Shown here: positions 23,741 through 35,439 of the stretch, in pieces | Position numbering within the stretch: position 1 is the first letter of the stretch | Layout of the letters: each line of letters begins with the position of its first letter | Source: Miscanthus floridulus | Lineage: Eukaryota > Streptophyta > Magnoliopsida > Poales > Poaceae | NCBI RefSeq assembly: GCF_019320115.1 | Contig: NC_089598.1 | Span: 86,877,560-86,941,559, forward strand | Direction of reading: 5' to 3' | Length of the DNA stretch: 64,000 bases | Position numbers and translations under genes: made by a program | The notes under the pieces: model-generated | What the model was told of the DNA's origin: nothing | What the model saw: the letters and a program-made list of their open reading frames with translations, nothing else | Databases searched by the model: none

Positions 23741-24708
23741 GATCCATCGTCGGCCACCATCGTCGAAGAAGACGCCATGGCCACCTAAGATCTGGAGGAG
23801 CCCCATTGCATCAAAGCTTTGAAGTGAGCCGCAATATACACCCGACGCCGAGGCCGGGATGAAATCGCCGTTGAAAGAACATTGGCCGGGGATACACCCC
23901 GAGCCCCTCCGACCCTAGATCAATGTTCGCCGACGACTCATGCCGCAGGAAACTCGAGCTCGATCCGCACTCCAGCTTGCTGCACCGCCCACAGCCGCCG
24001 TTGTACCCTTGATAAAATGCGCCGCCGTTACCACCGCCTCAACGAGACGACGGAGCAGCTGACCGCGCAGACTCCTACAGGGGACTCGCCGGATCCCCTC
24101 GTCCCCGGTCCCATCATTGACGTCAGAGGAGAACGCCAAAGGGGCGAGGAAGAGACCGGGGAATCTTATTCCCCTACGATGCCGCCACCATCGCCTCGTC
24201 GACGCCGCCAGGAAGAGGAAGCCGCAGAGAAGCCATGCCTCCCCGGCAAACCCTAGACCTAGATATAAAACTACCTAGTCTATGTACAACCGCACGGCAA
24301 TTCACCGGTCCTCCTCGCTCTCCGACGCCTTTCTGGCCACCGGAGAGGAAGGGGACCAGTGGGGAATGGGGAATTTGCCGATCGGAGAGTAGTGAAGGAG
24401 AAGGCTGGTCGGGTGCCCATGCCTCGCTATTTAGCAGAGAGCCTGGCGTTTCTTGTGGCCTGGTACATCGGTGAGAAAGTTGGATCGTGGCCGTTGTTTG
24501 AACCGACATAAGGAGGTCGATGGCTCAGATTTGATCAGTGTCCTTTCCCTCAAATCCGCCCGTTCCCTCTCCGTTGCCGACCAATAAGCCATTGTGAGGC
24601 CCGAAGGGGGGAGAGAGAGAGCTAGGCGGATTTTGGAAGCTACATCAGCGAGGATATCCCAGACGGAGAAATTCTTGATTTCTCACCTCGTCCCCATCTA
24701 AATCTTCC
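23741..24708 (+). other. F-box gene upstream region, unclassified
   Basis: GC-rich sequence between the LTR and the first F-box codon. Short ORFs (for example 23882-24256, a Pro/Arg-rich product) have no domain I recognise. A TATA-like TAGATATAAAACTAC at about 24259-24275 and a GA-rich GGGGGGAGAGAGAGAG stretch near 24605-24620 are candidate promoter elements. No gene supported. Confidence 0.4.
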
Positions 24709-27700
24709 ATGGGCCTGCTGCATCTGATGCACCTTGTGCACATGCAGCCGGACCAGGAGCGCCGCCGCCGGCAAGCCCAGGCCACCAGTAAGCCGCCTCC
24801 TCCTGTAAGCTTGTCTTCTCTCCCTGATGGACAGGGGGCAGGTACTATTTATCTCTTTCCATAGTCTGCTCCAGATTGCCTTCCTTCTCTATAGGACTCA
24901 AAATAAAAATCTGTAGCAGTTTATTTTTGTGGCTGCAAAGATTGTACCTTTTTCATTATCGTGTCATTGAGGAGGCTAAGGTCCTCACCCATCTCCTAAT
25001 TGTTTGATGTGGATCCGTGTACATAAATACAGAAGTTGGACAAGAGAAAAATCGAGTTACTCTGTGTGGTTGAGTTTGCTATTCATGACTCAATATCTGG
25101 GTTGTTCATAACATGCATGTTGCGCTGCAGATGGATTGATTGCTTCACGGGCTAAAAGAAAGGGTTCACCCTGCCAACGGGATGATGATTCTCAGGGCAC
25201 TGAAACAGAGGTATATTCAGGACCAAGCCTTCCAGAGGTATGGCATAAAGTGTTGAGTGTTGAGTCTAAATTACTGCTTGCACTGCATAAATTGGTGGAC
25301 ATATACTAGCTCAATAAAGTTTATGAACTGATAGTTTAATGCTGTAGTCCCCTACTGTCCTGCTGCATGAAAATAAAGAAATGGTTGTCTTCTAAGGCTA
25401 TCCGTACTCGTCGACCTCTATTTTCATCTCTAAAAAGGAATATTCTATCCTAGTCATTAAGATTCTCTACTCTATCCTCATTTCTTCCGCACCCGTGTTA
25501 TCTCTATCCCATACTCTATATCTACTATTCCATATTTTATTCCCCTCCCTCTTCCTTTCTCTCTCTCCCTAACACTCTCTCTGTTGCTACAGTGTTTAGC
25601 GTGGTTCGCTCGCACGCGCGGTCTGTGGCGGGTTCCTGTAGCGCCGGTACGCTGCCGGGGCCTTTGCAGGCGCGCGGTGCGAGCGCGCGGTACGCTACCC
25701 TAGCGTACCGGCCGCTTTAGCGCTCTGCGCTGCGGTCAGCCTAACGAACTTACATCTTATCTCTGTTAGACTAATTCAGGCAGTACATTGTAATTTGTGA
25801 GCTGCATGTCCTTGCAGGATTGCAATTCTTTTTTATCTGGTGTGTACAGCCTACTATCTCGTCAATATAGTCACTGATAGCTGCCAAGTCTATTTGATTT
25901 GTTTAATCATTATATCTTGGCCCTCTGGCTGTTTAAATATTCAGATGTATACCGTAGCATTGGTAGTGTACACAAAGTGCATGCTCATTTATGTTACTTG
26001 CTAACATAGATTAGCATGCTATTGTACAAAACATCATTCCTTTCATTGTAGCTGCTCAAATGCAAAAAAGAAGAAGAAGAAGAAGAGCACTACATTCCCT
26101 ATTCAGGGAGCAGTATATTTTCCCAGTAAAGGTAAAAATAGAGTTCAACTTCATAGTATATTCAGGATCAAGACTTAAAGAGGTACAGCATATAAATCCA
26201 AGTTAAAGATCACGATGACTGCTTTAACTGCATATACTTGCTCAATAAAGTTTATGAACTGAATAGTTTAATGATGTACTCTCCTACCATCCTGCTGCAT
26301 TACATAAAAAAAAAATTTGTTGTTTTGTAACAAATGTGACATTTTATCTCTGTTAGACCAATTCAGGTGTGCATTGTCATTCTTTGTATCTCATCTTCAG
26401 TCTACTATCTCATCATTTTAGTCACTGTGGTTTATATCATGTATCTTACACTGTAACTGCCAAAGCTGTTTGATTCTGTTAATGCGTTATCTTGGCCTTC
26501 TGGCTGTTTAAGTTTTCATGTCCTAGGTCAAACTTCTGTAGTTTCGACCAAGTTTTTAGAAGACTATATTGACATCTAAAATACCAAATAAATGCACTAT
26601 CAAGACATAATTAATTGTGAGTTTAAAGAACTTGGTCAAACTTCATGATGCTTGACTTGGGACAAAGTTAAGTAATAAGTGACCAACATTGACTAGCATG
26701 TTTTTGTATGAAACCTTCCTTCTACTGTTTCTGGCTCAAATGCAAAGAAACAAATACTGTTGAGCGCTACATGCTTGATTCGGGTAGTAGTATATTTTTG
26801 CAGTAAAAATCCAGATGGAGTTCATAGTATCTAATCAGGCCACTGAAACTGTTCTCTTTTCTTTTTCAATTTACAACCATAAACACTCCATATTTTATTT
26901 TGCTTCCATCTGAATCAACCATTTTCCTCTACTTCTAATGTTGAGCTTCTTGACCATGCTTGTGCATGCAGGACATCTGGCGTCATATACATTCCCTAAT
27001 GCCAATGCGAGATGCTGCCCGAGCCGCTTGTGTATCTCATTCCTTTGTAGATTCCTGGAGATGCCATCCCAACCATACTTTCAGTAATGAAATATTGGGC
27101 TTGAATGGAAATGCATATGGAAAGGAAGAATTAGCTAGAGCTTTCTACAGCAAAGTTGACCACATTCTGAAAATGCATTCAGGAATTGGTGTGAAGAAAC
27201 TCATGTTTCGAATCGCTTCAGAGTATACTGCAAAGGACTCTTGTTATCTTGACAGTTGGCTTCAGACTGCTGTTACACCAGGGATTGAAGAACTCACCCT
27301 TATTCTGTGGTCAATGAAGGCAAAGTACAATTTTCCTTACTCAGTTCTGTCCAACGGGAATGGGGACTCAATCCGATATATCTTCACCTTGAGGGTTGTT
27401 CCTTCCATCCGACAGATGCACTTGGTTGGCTAAGAAGTCTCACTAGATTGCATCTTTGTTTTGTATCTATTACTGGAGACAAGTTAGGGTGCCTTCTTTC
27501 ATATTCTTTTGCTTTGGAGAGGATGGAACTAAGTCACTGCGATCGAATAGTTTGCCTGAAGGTACCTTGCCTGCTCCATCAGCTCAGCTACCTAGAGGTG
27601 TCTTATTGTGGCAGGCTGAAAGTGATAGACAATAAAGCTCTAGGTCTGTCTGACTTTGTATTTATAGGACACCCTAAGGTACAACTATCACTTGGAGATA

Positions 27701-28537
27701 CATTGCAAATAAAGAACCTAAGCATGCGCTTTTCCGGCGTAGTTTATTACGCCCGTGCTGAACTTCCATCAAGCATGCCAAATCTCGAAGCTCTTACCCT
27801 ACATTCACGCTATGAGGTATGACTTTAGGTGACTGTAGACTAGTGATATGCATATCTTACTATAGTGCATCAAGTCATAGCTTGGAGTTAATTAACCAGT
27901 CATCCTTTTGCAGATGTTCAGTACACCAATGCTGCATAGCAAATTCCTCCACCTCAAGTACTTAAATATTGCTCTTATGGGAGCACCCTTTTCCCCAACT
28001 TATGATTATTTGTCTCTGGCATTCTTTTTTGATGCAGCTCCTTGTTTGGAGACTTTTGAATTGGATGTGAGTCGCTGCCCATACTGCTATGATATTGGTT
28101 GCTACAATGGAACAATCACTTTAATTTTGCCTTTTCCATTATAGGTATCGCAGCGATACATGGAGCATGTCTCGAGTTTCAATGACCCTGCAGATCTGCG
28201 GCAGATGCGAGAACAACATCATCACAGCCTAAAGAGAGTGAAGATTGTGGAATTCAGTTCCGCAAAGAGCTTGGTTGAGCTAACATGCCATGTTCTCGAG
28301 AGTGTGACGTCACTTGAGTGCCTCACATTGGAAGCCCCTCAGAGTTGTTTGAGGTGTTGGGACCCTGACAACTATTCTGGCAAGTGCCTTCCAATGCACG
28401 AGGATGTTCTCATGGAAGCTCACAGGGCAGTCTTAGCTATCAGAAGGTACATCGAGCCTAAGGTTCCATCTACAGTAAAACTACATGTTTTGGAGCCATG
28501 TAGCTGCCATGGTTTTGAACATAAGCAAGATGCTTAA
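24709..28537 (+). CDS. F-box/LRR (FBD-like) protein gene, five exons, frameshifted
   Basis: Proposed exons are 24709-24787, 25131-25237, 26972-27816, 27914-28066 and 28145-28537, all with GT and AG borders and compatible phases. The F-box begins at the exon 2/3 joint (SLPE, then DIWRHIHSLMPMRDAARAA, then CVSHSFVDSWR), the Skp1-binding module of SCF ubiquitin ligases. Leucine-rich repeats follow (SLTRLHLCFVSITGDKLG, LSYLEVSYCGRLKVI, LEALTLHS), then a C-terminal region (VELTCHVLESVTSLECLTLE) typical of this grass family. Exon 3 is 845 nt, two more than a multiple of three. The frame changes at about 27380 inside CCGATATATCTTC, where one AT appears duplicated, leaving a stop at 27431. The copy is therefore a pseudogene, a truncated allele or an assembly error. 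Confidence 0.85.
25208..26860 (+). repeat. Degenerate tandem duplication in the large F-box intron
   Basis: Two blocks resemble each other in order. The first (about 25208-26150) starts at the end of exon 2 (TATTCAGGACCAAGCCTTCC) and the second (about 26157-26860) starts TATTCAGGATCAAGACTTAA. Both then carry CTCAATAAAGTTTATGAACTG (25310 and 26239), TTATCTCTGTTAGAC (25757 and 26344) and CTCAAATGCAAA (26055 and 26733). The second copy retains a decayed relic of the exon 2 end with a GT after GAG. The first copy alone contains the MITE at 25396-25741; the second carries a Stowaway-like TTGGTCAAAC segment near 26520-26660. Confidence 0.75.
25396..25741. mobile_element. Harbinger/Tourist-like MITE with TAA target duplication
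   Basis: The element starts GGCTATCCGTACTCG and ends with the complement of GGCTGACCGCAGCGC, imperfect inverted termini. TAA flanks both sides (25393-25395 and 25742-25744). The paralogous intron block at 26320-26340 has a single TAA at the corresponding place, which is an empty site. The right half is very GC-rich (GCGCGCGG, GTACCGGCCGC). No coding capacity. Confidence 0.7.
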
Positions 28538-31096
28538 TTATACTACTCCATTGTTGAACTAGTATTACTTGCACTGGTTATATTCTCCTGGTTGGCCGCG
28601 TGACCCACCTTCACAGGCGTCGGATCCACCGCCTTACTTGTGTACGGTTCAGATCCAGCGTTCCGAGCCGACGATCCCTGTGATGCGCAGCCGCGCAGGC
28701 ATTCCAACGATCCGTGTGATGCGTAGGCATTCCAAACAAACACCCGAGACACTCGGAGAGTATCAGCAGCATTGCTGGGCGAGGAGCGAGCCGATTCCCA
28801 CTCTGCTGATGCTGGGCTTTTCCAGGTGATTATCAGCCCGTTTAGATTCGGACACATTCTAAAAATCTGACAAAAAATCTTAAATTCTCAAAATATTTCG
28901 ACGCACAGAGTCTTAGAATTGCAGAGTGCTTTAGAACTTAGGCACCGTTTAGATCTCAGCTGATTTTAAGAATATAAAAAAAAAATCTTTGAATCCCATG
29001 ATCCAATCCAAACAAGCTAGATTTTAGGGGCATTCAAACACACAAATTGCACCATGCCGCCTCCGTTTCGAAATACTTGGCATTTTTTTACCAAAGCGCC
29101 ATGAATTTGAAACAAATAAAGTGGTATAATTTAAATGTTTCTAGGACATTCATGTAGTAATTTTATAGGGGCAAACAAGAAAAAATGGTATCCAAAGCAC
29201 CATGAATTTGAAACAAATAAAGTGGTCAAAAGTGTACTATTGTGAATCGGATGTTGGTATTTATTTGACGCAAATTCTGGTCAACACATTACCAAGGGTT
29301 AGATGGCCTAAGGCGCACACACGACCTAATCCGCAACAAAGGTAGGTCTAAATGACTGAGCCAATTAGCAAGCCGACGAGGCTGATTTAACGCTTGTTCT
29401 TAGCATCAAACAACCACGAACACCTCCTGGAAAGACCCATATCAAAGATACACTTAGCAGGGGTGTCATAGGATTGGCAAGGCCACCTAAAACACCAGCA
29501 AATCTCATCGAAAGAAATGATGAACAACAATGGTGTTGAAAGTTAAGGTTTGGAGATAAAAAGTAAAGTAGATAGGTGTTTTTGATGATTGAATATATGG
29601 ATCTCTAAATAGGTCAAGTGGTCTTATTTCAGAAGAAAACTTATTGCACCTGCAATTTACAAATTTCCCACGAGATTTGATGAGTTTTGAAAGGAAAATA
29701 CGATTTGGGGTTTAGATTGCCAAAAGTGGCCTGGGCTAGTTTCAACAGTGCCCTAGTCGAACTCCTAGCCAAAACCGGCTTGGGCCAGTTTTTTTCCATC
29801 TGCCCGCAATCTTTGCTTAAACTGGCCTAGGACGGTTTTAACAACCGGCGCCCAGAGATGCTTCTCAAACTTGGCCTAAATAAATTCAAAATTGATCCTT
29901 GATTTTCATGTCCACCTTCGACTCTTAGATCATATTTTGACTATCAACATACACCCTCCCTATTTTTAAGTGAAGCATATGCGAGTTTAAAAACACATGA
30001 CGGTTATATCAACGATGTCGAGTTCATCATCTATGTTTAGGCTAAGGGTGATGTATACATCAACCATATTGTTATAAGGGTGATAAGTGTATATCAGCCA
30101 TATTTCAAGCAGTTCTAGGCTTTTTGCTTGATTTTCTTATAACAAGTGCACTGAAATTTGTGTCAGCACCATCTTTGTAGGAAGTGTTTGGAATCCGTCT
30201 TGTTGCCCTCGGCTTTTATCTTTATTTGCAGCAACTCCTAACTTCACTTTTAGCATAGTGGAATGAGCCAAATTCTCAATGACAACCGGCTCTTTGATCT
30301 CATTGATCGGCACCTCCATGGAGCCAATTGTAAGAAATGTTTGCTTAATAGCCTCCACAAGAGCAGCGAGAACCTCCTTCTAAGCACATGAATTTGCTTT
30401 GGAGGCCACTGGACTTCTTTTTTAATAGGCTGATTCATTGAATCGGTTTTTAGGTGGGTATACTTGCTCATAAGTCAATCAAAAATTGATTATGATTGCA
30501 CCTGTCTACTAGATATTTTGATCTTATTAGCCTTCTAAATTCCAATCTCTGAATGCTTTGGTTTGTACGTGTGCATGGGTCTTTGATCCACCTTAATTAG
30601 GCCGATTTGAGAAATCAGTCTTGCCATTTTTTTTACTATTTAGTGGCTTGAACAGCAGCAATAACATCTTCTCTTTCTGCTTCCCCACATGAGTTTCTTC
30701 TCCCTTCCCCCAGTGCCAGAAGTCTTGATGGTCAAATCCTATTTTTAATATTCCATAATATCAGTAAGCTTTACGTGCAAGACCTTGCACCAAATTATAC
30801 ACCATGCGTATTTTTGTCATTGCCGACATAAGCTTGTATTCCGATAAAAAAAACATAAGCTTGTATTTTCTATGTTTTATAGACTCAATCCCATTTGCAT
30901 CACATCTGTTTCATTTGAGCCTAAATATATTAATTAACCTAGGACCAAACACATGTATTTGAGCCCAAATCTCACCAAATATTTTTTACCCTTAATCAAA
31001 TAATGTCATTCAATCTGCCAAAAACTCACATAGAACCTAAATACACTTTCAAAATTGTTTGTGTTAATCATGATATTGGAGAAAACACATAAATAC
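28538..31096. other. Intergenic, MITE fragments, no supported gene
   Basis: After the F-box stop there is about 300 bp of mixed sequence. Tourist-like termini (GGCACCGTTTAGATCTCAGC near 28942, CCAAACAAGCTAG near 29015) follow. A near-exact 30-bp word, CCATGAATTTGAAACAAATA, occurs at about 29099 and 29202 in the same orientation, and a shortened form (AACAAATAAAGTGGTACA) recurs near 36734. The stretch 29270-30800 has short ORFs (for example 30137-30471, minus) and the word ACTGGCCTAGG-like near 29820, but nothing I can assign. It may be old retroelement debris. Confidence 0.5.
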
Positions 31097-31320
31097 TCCC
31101 TCCGTCCTAGAATCTATAGTATAACATAAATTGTAAGGCGCATTAAGAGCTAATACAAAAGACACGTGACTTCATTTTCTATATAATCGATTTAATGCTC
31201 GTATTGGATATTACATTTGTAGTAGTTTTTATGACTATAAAAATGATCATGGGATTACATGTTATTACAAATATAACTGTATTAAGTTTGTATTTTAATA
31301 GTTATTAAAAATTCTTGGGC
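31097..31320. mobile_element. Stowaway-like MITE remnant
   Basis: CTCCCTCCGTCCTAGAATCTATAGT at the left side is the usual terminus of grass Stowaway (mariner) MITEs. The internal sequence is AT-rich, and no matching inverted end is visible before 31330, so it is truncated or degraded. The gap up to the next gene (31321-32023) holds no gene I can support. Confidence 0.45.
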
Positions 31321-32023
31321 AAATTATTATTAGTCAAAAATTGTAAACCTTGAACCTTGGTATGCACGTTCACCTTATAAAGGGGACTGGAGGGTGTAGT
31401 AGTTGTAGCGCATAATAGGCTTGCTAATAGACCTAGGGCAGCCAATAATTATTTCATTAGCTAGTGGAAGGGCAAACAGGTGCCAATAATCCTTTGTACC
31501 TCCAACCAACTATCCAACAACATATCAATCAGCCCAGCTAATAATTAGGGCTTCATCTCAATGTCCTTTTTAGTAATGCATACATGGATTATGTAACAGA
31601 AGCAGAATGACATGCCATAGCTCTGTGTGTCTGCGAGTTTGTAAACTCTTCATATAAGTGTGACGGACAGCATGGTAGACTACTCACTGAGCAAGCCATT
31701 AAACTCTGACATCAAAGGTAACTTCCAATTTGAAGCAAATATGTTCAAAAGATTTTGGAATTCAAAATTTATGTAATCATTGTGGCAACTCGCAAATGCA
31801 GCAAGACATGACATACAGAATATGTCAGCGGTACTATTTGACCCCAATACATAGCCATATCCAAAGCCCAAACTAAACATAACCCTAACCAGCTCCACAG
31901 TCCACACTCACCGACCCAAGGGTCAACTTACCGGCCACACAAAAACAGCCAAAGCACACGATGAAAGCTAATCCTCAGTAGGCATACATGTTCGAAGTCT
32001 TGCTGTATTTGTACCTGGTACTG

Positions 32024-32421
32024 TTAAGTATCAAAGCCAGAGTACACGCCGCTCCCCCTCAGGAGCCGCTTCTCCTCCTCAACATAGTTCTTCCCCCTGC
32101 TGGCTTGCCCCCGGTCCCTCTTCCGCTTCTCCTTCTGTGAGAAGGAAGCATCCTTCTTGTCTTTCTCTAATAATAACTGGTTCAGCGGGGCATTATGCAG
32201 ACCGATAAGCTTCTCTCCTTCAGTCACTGCAGCCCTGGTTTGCTCACGTTCTTCATAGGATTCAGGTGCATCTTCTTTGTCATTGCGGTCTTTCCCAGTG
32301 GACCAAGACCAGTTAGCTTCCTCTACTGGACGAACTGTCAAGACAGATGGGCCACCATGGTATCCATGCCGGCTCAAAGCACTAAAATCCACACCAGTTT
32401 TCTTCTTCTTTGACTTGGCCG
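32024..32421 (-). CDS. Terminal exon of a conserved lysine-rich protein, function unknown
   Basis: The exon opens after an AACAG acceptor at 32422 and ends at TAA 32024-32026, 131 residues plus a split first codon. It starts AKSKKKKTGVDFSALSRHG, has VLTVRPVEEANWSWSTGKDR, a helical charged section and a basic tail ending EEEKRLLRGSGVYSGFDT. The sharply defined C-terminal motif, lack of stops and splice acceptor argue for a real gene. No upstream start exon is visible in the 195 bp before the RDM1 stop. The acceptor phase would fit either RDM1 first exon, so the two may share a promoter. I cannot name the family with confidence. Confidence 0.6.
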
Positions 32422-32616
32422 CTGTTCATAGAGCTAAAATTAATGTTAAAATAAACTCTAACAAGAAGATATCATACTCAGAAGTCAGAACAAGCATCAT
32501 GTGGAATTCGTATCACTGTATTGGTACTTGCTATTTAGCAAATCAAACTGTGTCAGGCTTACAACATGGAAACCCCAAAATAGACAGAATAAGAAGACCC
32601 AACTCGTAAACGTCTG

Positions 32617-34714
32617 CTAGTCCAACTTTATGGAAGGAAACACTGGATCTACGTAAGCATGGTACATGGGATCTGAGGCCCAGAGACTAGCTAAGTGCTG
32701 GCCAGAGGTGGTCAGCCTATGGACCTCTTCAGTGGCCCAAATTAGGGTCTCAGCTCTGACAGGGTGGATGATAGCATCCAGACGCCGGTGCTCATCATCA
32801 CTCCCAATCCTTTGCTGATCCCACTTTTTTAGGAGGACATTGGTGAGGTAATGCAAGGGTTGTTCATACAACTGCTTCAGCGATCCAGCGAGTCCCAGCC
32901 ACGATGTGAATGGGATTACAGAATCACAGTAAGCAGGAACAGGAATGTGCTTCATGTATTGCTGATACATTTCGGCCCTCCTGATCAGAGAACCTGCATG
33001 ATCCCATTACCGCATTAGAAAGATCATCATTCCCGAGGATCTGTGACAGCTCAGTCCATGTCTCAGAGGTGCCCAGTTAAAAAACTAGTTTTTTTTTCTC
33101 AAGGGACATTTGTAAATCTAAGAATTTAATCTTAGTTGTAATAACTGAATTGAGATTGTAATTTGGGTTGTAGTTACCAAAAAAAAGTTGCAACAAAAAA
33201 CACTAAAGCCATATTTTAAAAGCATCTTCCTTATTTGCACAAACTATTCCTTGGAAAAAATCAGGAACAAATTTCCTAAATAAACCAGTTAACCAGATAC
33301 AGGTATTGGCTGGTAAACCGGCAGCTGCAGCTGAAAGCGAAACTTTGGGGTCAGGTAAGGCGAGCCTGTTTAGTGCTATTGCAATCTGTAAAAAAGAATA
33401 GGAAACCTAATCTTTCCCAAAAATCCAAGCCGCTGTATTAATATGCTGACCATCAGTTTGGGAAACTCAAAACTTGAACTATCCAATTAACTCAAGGACA
33501 AGACTACATTGATAAGCTGACAACTTTCCATGGAAAACAAGTCAATATATCAGAGTTCACTCAATCACATGAAGAATACCATGTTCAAAGAGAGCTCTGG
33601 TTATGGTGATTACGTTGCTTAAGTAGCTTTCTTCATTTTTTAAGCAAAACTTGTTCAGCCTATTTTTCAGTTGCAAACCAACTTTTGTAAGGCAAATAAA
33701 TATAAACTAAGCAAGTCTCCCCAGTAACTAGCTTTTTATTATTCCCTCTACATTCAATTTGATCTGAGAAGACCACAGTCCTAGACCAATAAGCAGTAGT
33801 CTTCATACAGGGTTCCCAAGCAGTAGTGTTCATGTATTGCTGCAAATATAAGTCTTATGACCTGTGCTGCATCGTTGAGAAGATGAAATCTGGAGACTAG
33901 CCTACTCAAAACCAGGTGTCAACTTAAGCCCAATCCACAATACACAAACTTCAACAGTCACAGTACAACATCAATCAATTATCAATCATATCAATTCGTC
34001 GCCTAGTCCTATCCGCAAGTGAAACACACAAAAAGCGAAGTCATTCACGAATCAAAATCCCTCACCTTCTGCCACCGAAGCAGATTTGGAGGAATTGGGC
34101 AGCCCAAAGGCATTCCAACCATTCCCCTCCCCAGCATCGTCGTTGGAATCCGAGCTCAAGTCATCATCGGAAGATACGCCATGGGATTCCTTATGCAGCA
34201 CCACCCTCTTCATATCTTATAATCAGAAACAAGGTCAGTGCCACTCCATTAGGAGACAATCTTCATAGATGTTAAAAGGTAACCTTTATATATTAGTTTG
34301 TCAATATTAAACCTATGGAAGTATGGCCTATGTTGCATCTACGGAAAGGTGAAAACTGAACAATAAGAACTACACCCCTGGTGACCACACACTAACAATT
34401 GACCAGACTACTCATAATTGGGCAATCAATCATCTCAGGGCCAATGGAGACTAAATAAAAGTTTCAACAGTCAAAGTGAACCATCAAACAACCATACCAA
34501 GGCATCAGTCTATCCGCGAGTGAAACACGCATATGCAATGAAATTAGCAGATCTAGAGTCAGTAAACAACCGGAGAGGTCTCACCTTCTCCCGCAGCAGC
34601 AGCTTTGGAGGCGCTCCCGCCCTTCTCCTTCGCGCCTACTTGGTCGGAATCTGAGGCCGAGGAGTCGCCGGAAGACACGTCGAGGGGCTCCTCCGACGGC
34701 ACCGCCCTCTTCAT
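32617..34714 (-). CDS. RDM1: RDM1, RNA-directed DNA methylation protein
   Basis: Proposed CDS exons are 34714-34585 and 32993-32617, joined in phase to a protein of about 168 residues, close to the 163 of Arabidopsis RDM1. The first exon is acidic and Ser-rich ([12 protein letters not shown]). The second carries the RDM1 domain: [68 protein letters not shown] and [16 protein letters not shown]. In Arabidopsis RDM1 sits in the DDR complex with DRD1 and DMS3, helps recruit RNA polymerase V and binds single-stranded methylated DNA in the nucleus. Splice borders are GAAG|GTGAG and CATGCAG|GT. An alternative first exon at 34213-34066 has the same phase. The 1.6-kb intron has no other recognised content. 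Confidence 0.9.
34066..34213 (-). CDS. Duplicated alternative first exon of the RDM1 locus
   Basis: This exon starts at ATG 34213 and ends with a GAAG|GTGAG donor, 49 codons plus one base, the same phase as the distal exon (34714-34585). It encodes [15 protein letters not shown], an acidic [11 protein letters not shown] run, and SSKSASVAE. Similarity to the distal exon covers the 5' flank (CTTCATATCTTATAATCAG against CTTCATATCTGATACCCGC), the MKR start, the acidic Ser run and the donor, so a segment of about 500 bp was duplicated. It could be an alternative promoter exon, a decaying copy, or the first exon of the gene at 32024-32421. Transcript data are absent here. Confidence 0.6.
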
Positions 34715-35098
34715 ATCTGATACCCGCCAACGCGGTCAGCGCCACTCAATCCGAAGTCCGCAGAGAACGCAGAGGAGCAGGGGGTTTGGGCCTTTGGGGC
34801 CTCACCTATATGAAAGCGGAGAAACCTCGCCGGATGGGGGTGAGGTTGAGGACAAGGCGGAGGACGCGGTGGGTGGTCGCAGGCGCCGTGAACGCCGAGA
34901 GTAGCTCGAGTTTCGGAACCCTCGGACGGCTTGGAGGCTGGTTGTGGAGGAGAGTGGACTGATTGATTAAAATTCTTGGGCTCAGTAGACTAATTTGGCC
35001 CATATGGAACGATTGTGTTTCTTGGTCCACATATGGTCTGCATATGAGGGCCCGTTTGGACTTTGGAGGGAGTGGGAGAGAGAGGCCTAGCTACAGTA

Positions 35099-35368
35099 CA
35101 GTAGGGATAAAAAACAGATCGGATATGACTGATATTACATTTGTTTTTATATTTCTGTTCGGATTCGGATTCGAATACGGATACTGTCAGTCATGCCGGA
35201 TAAGATACGATGGGATGTCGACATCATAAATATGCGATTTGAGTATTCGGATACGGATACGGTATCGGATGTTGAACATCCAGACTTGGATACGGTAGAT
35301 CTGAACCCCTCTAAACGGATTCGGACTCGAATACGGTCAGAAAATATCAATACCGTTTTCATCCCTAG
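35099..35368. mobile_element. hAT-type MITE with perfect 8-bp target duplication
   Basis: CTACAGTA lies at 35091-35098 and again at 35369-35376. The element starts CAGTAGGGATAAAAAACAG and ends with the complement of TAGGGATGAAAACGG, so it has imperfect inverted termini. Its interior is dense in CGGATTCGGAT and CGGATACGG-type words, making long accidental ORFs on both strands. The 8-bp duplication is typical of hAT transposition. Confidence 0.8.
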
Positions 35369-35439
35369 CTACAGTATATGTGCTGAGTTGCATTTGCGAA
35401 ATTGCGAAAGAAAAAAAAACAAAACGATAATGCTAGGAG

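Noticed and set aside
32617..34904. Plus-strand ORFs 34019-34268 and 34605-34904 as separate genes
   Set aside because: They are the antisense of the two homologous RDM1 first exons.
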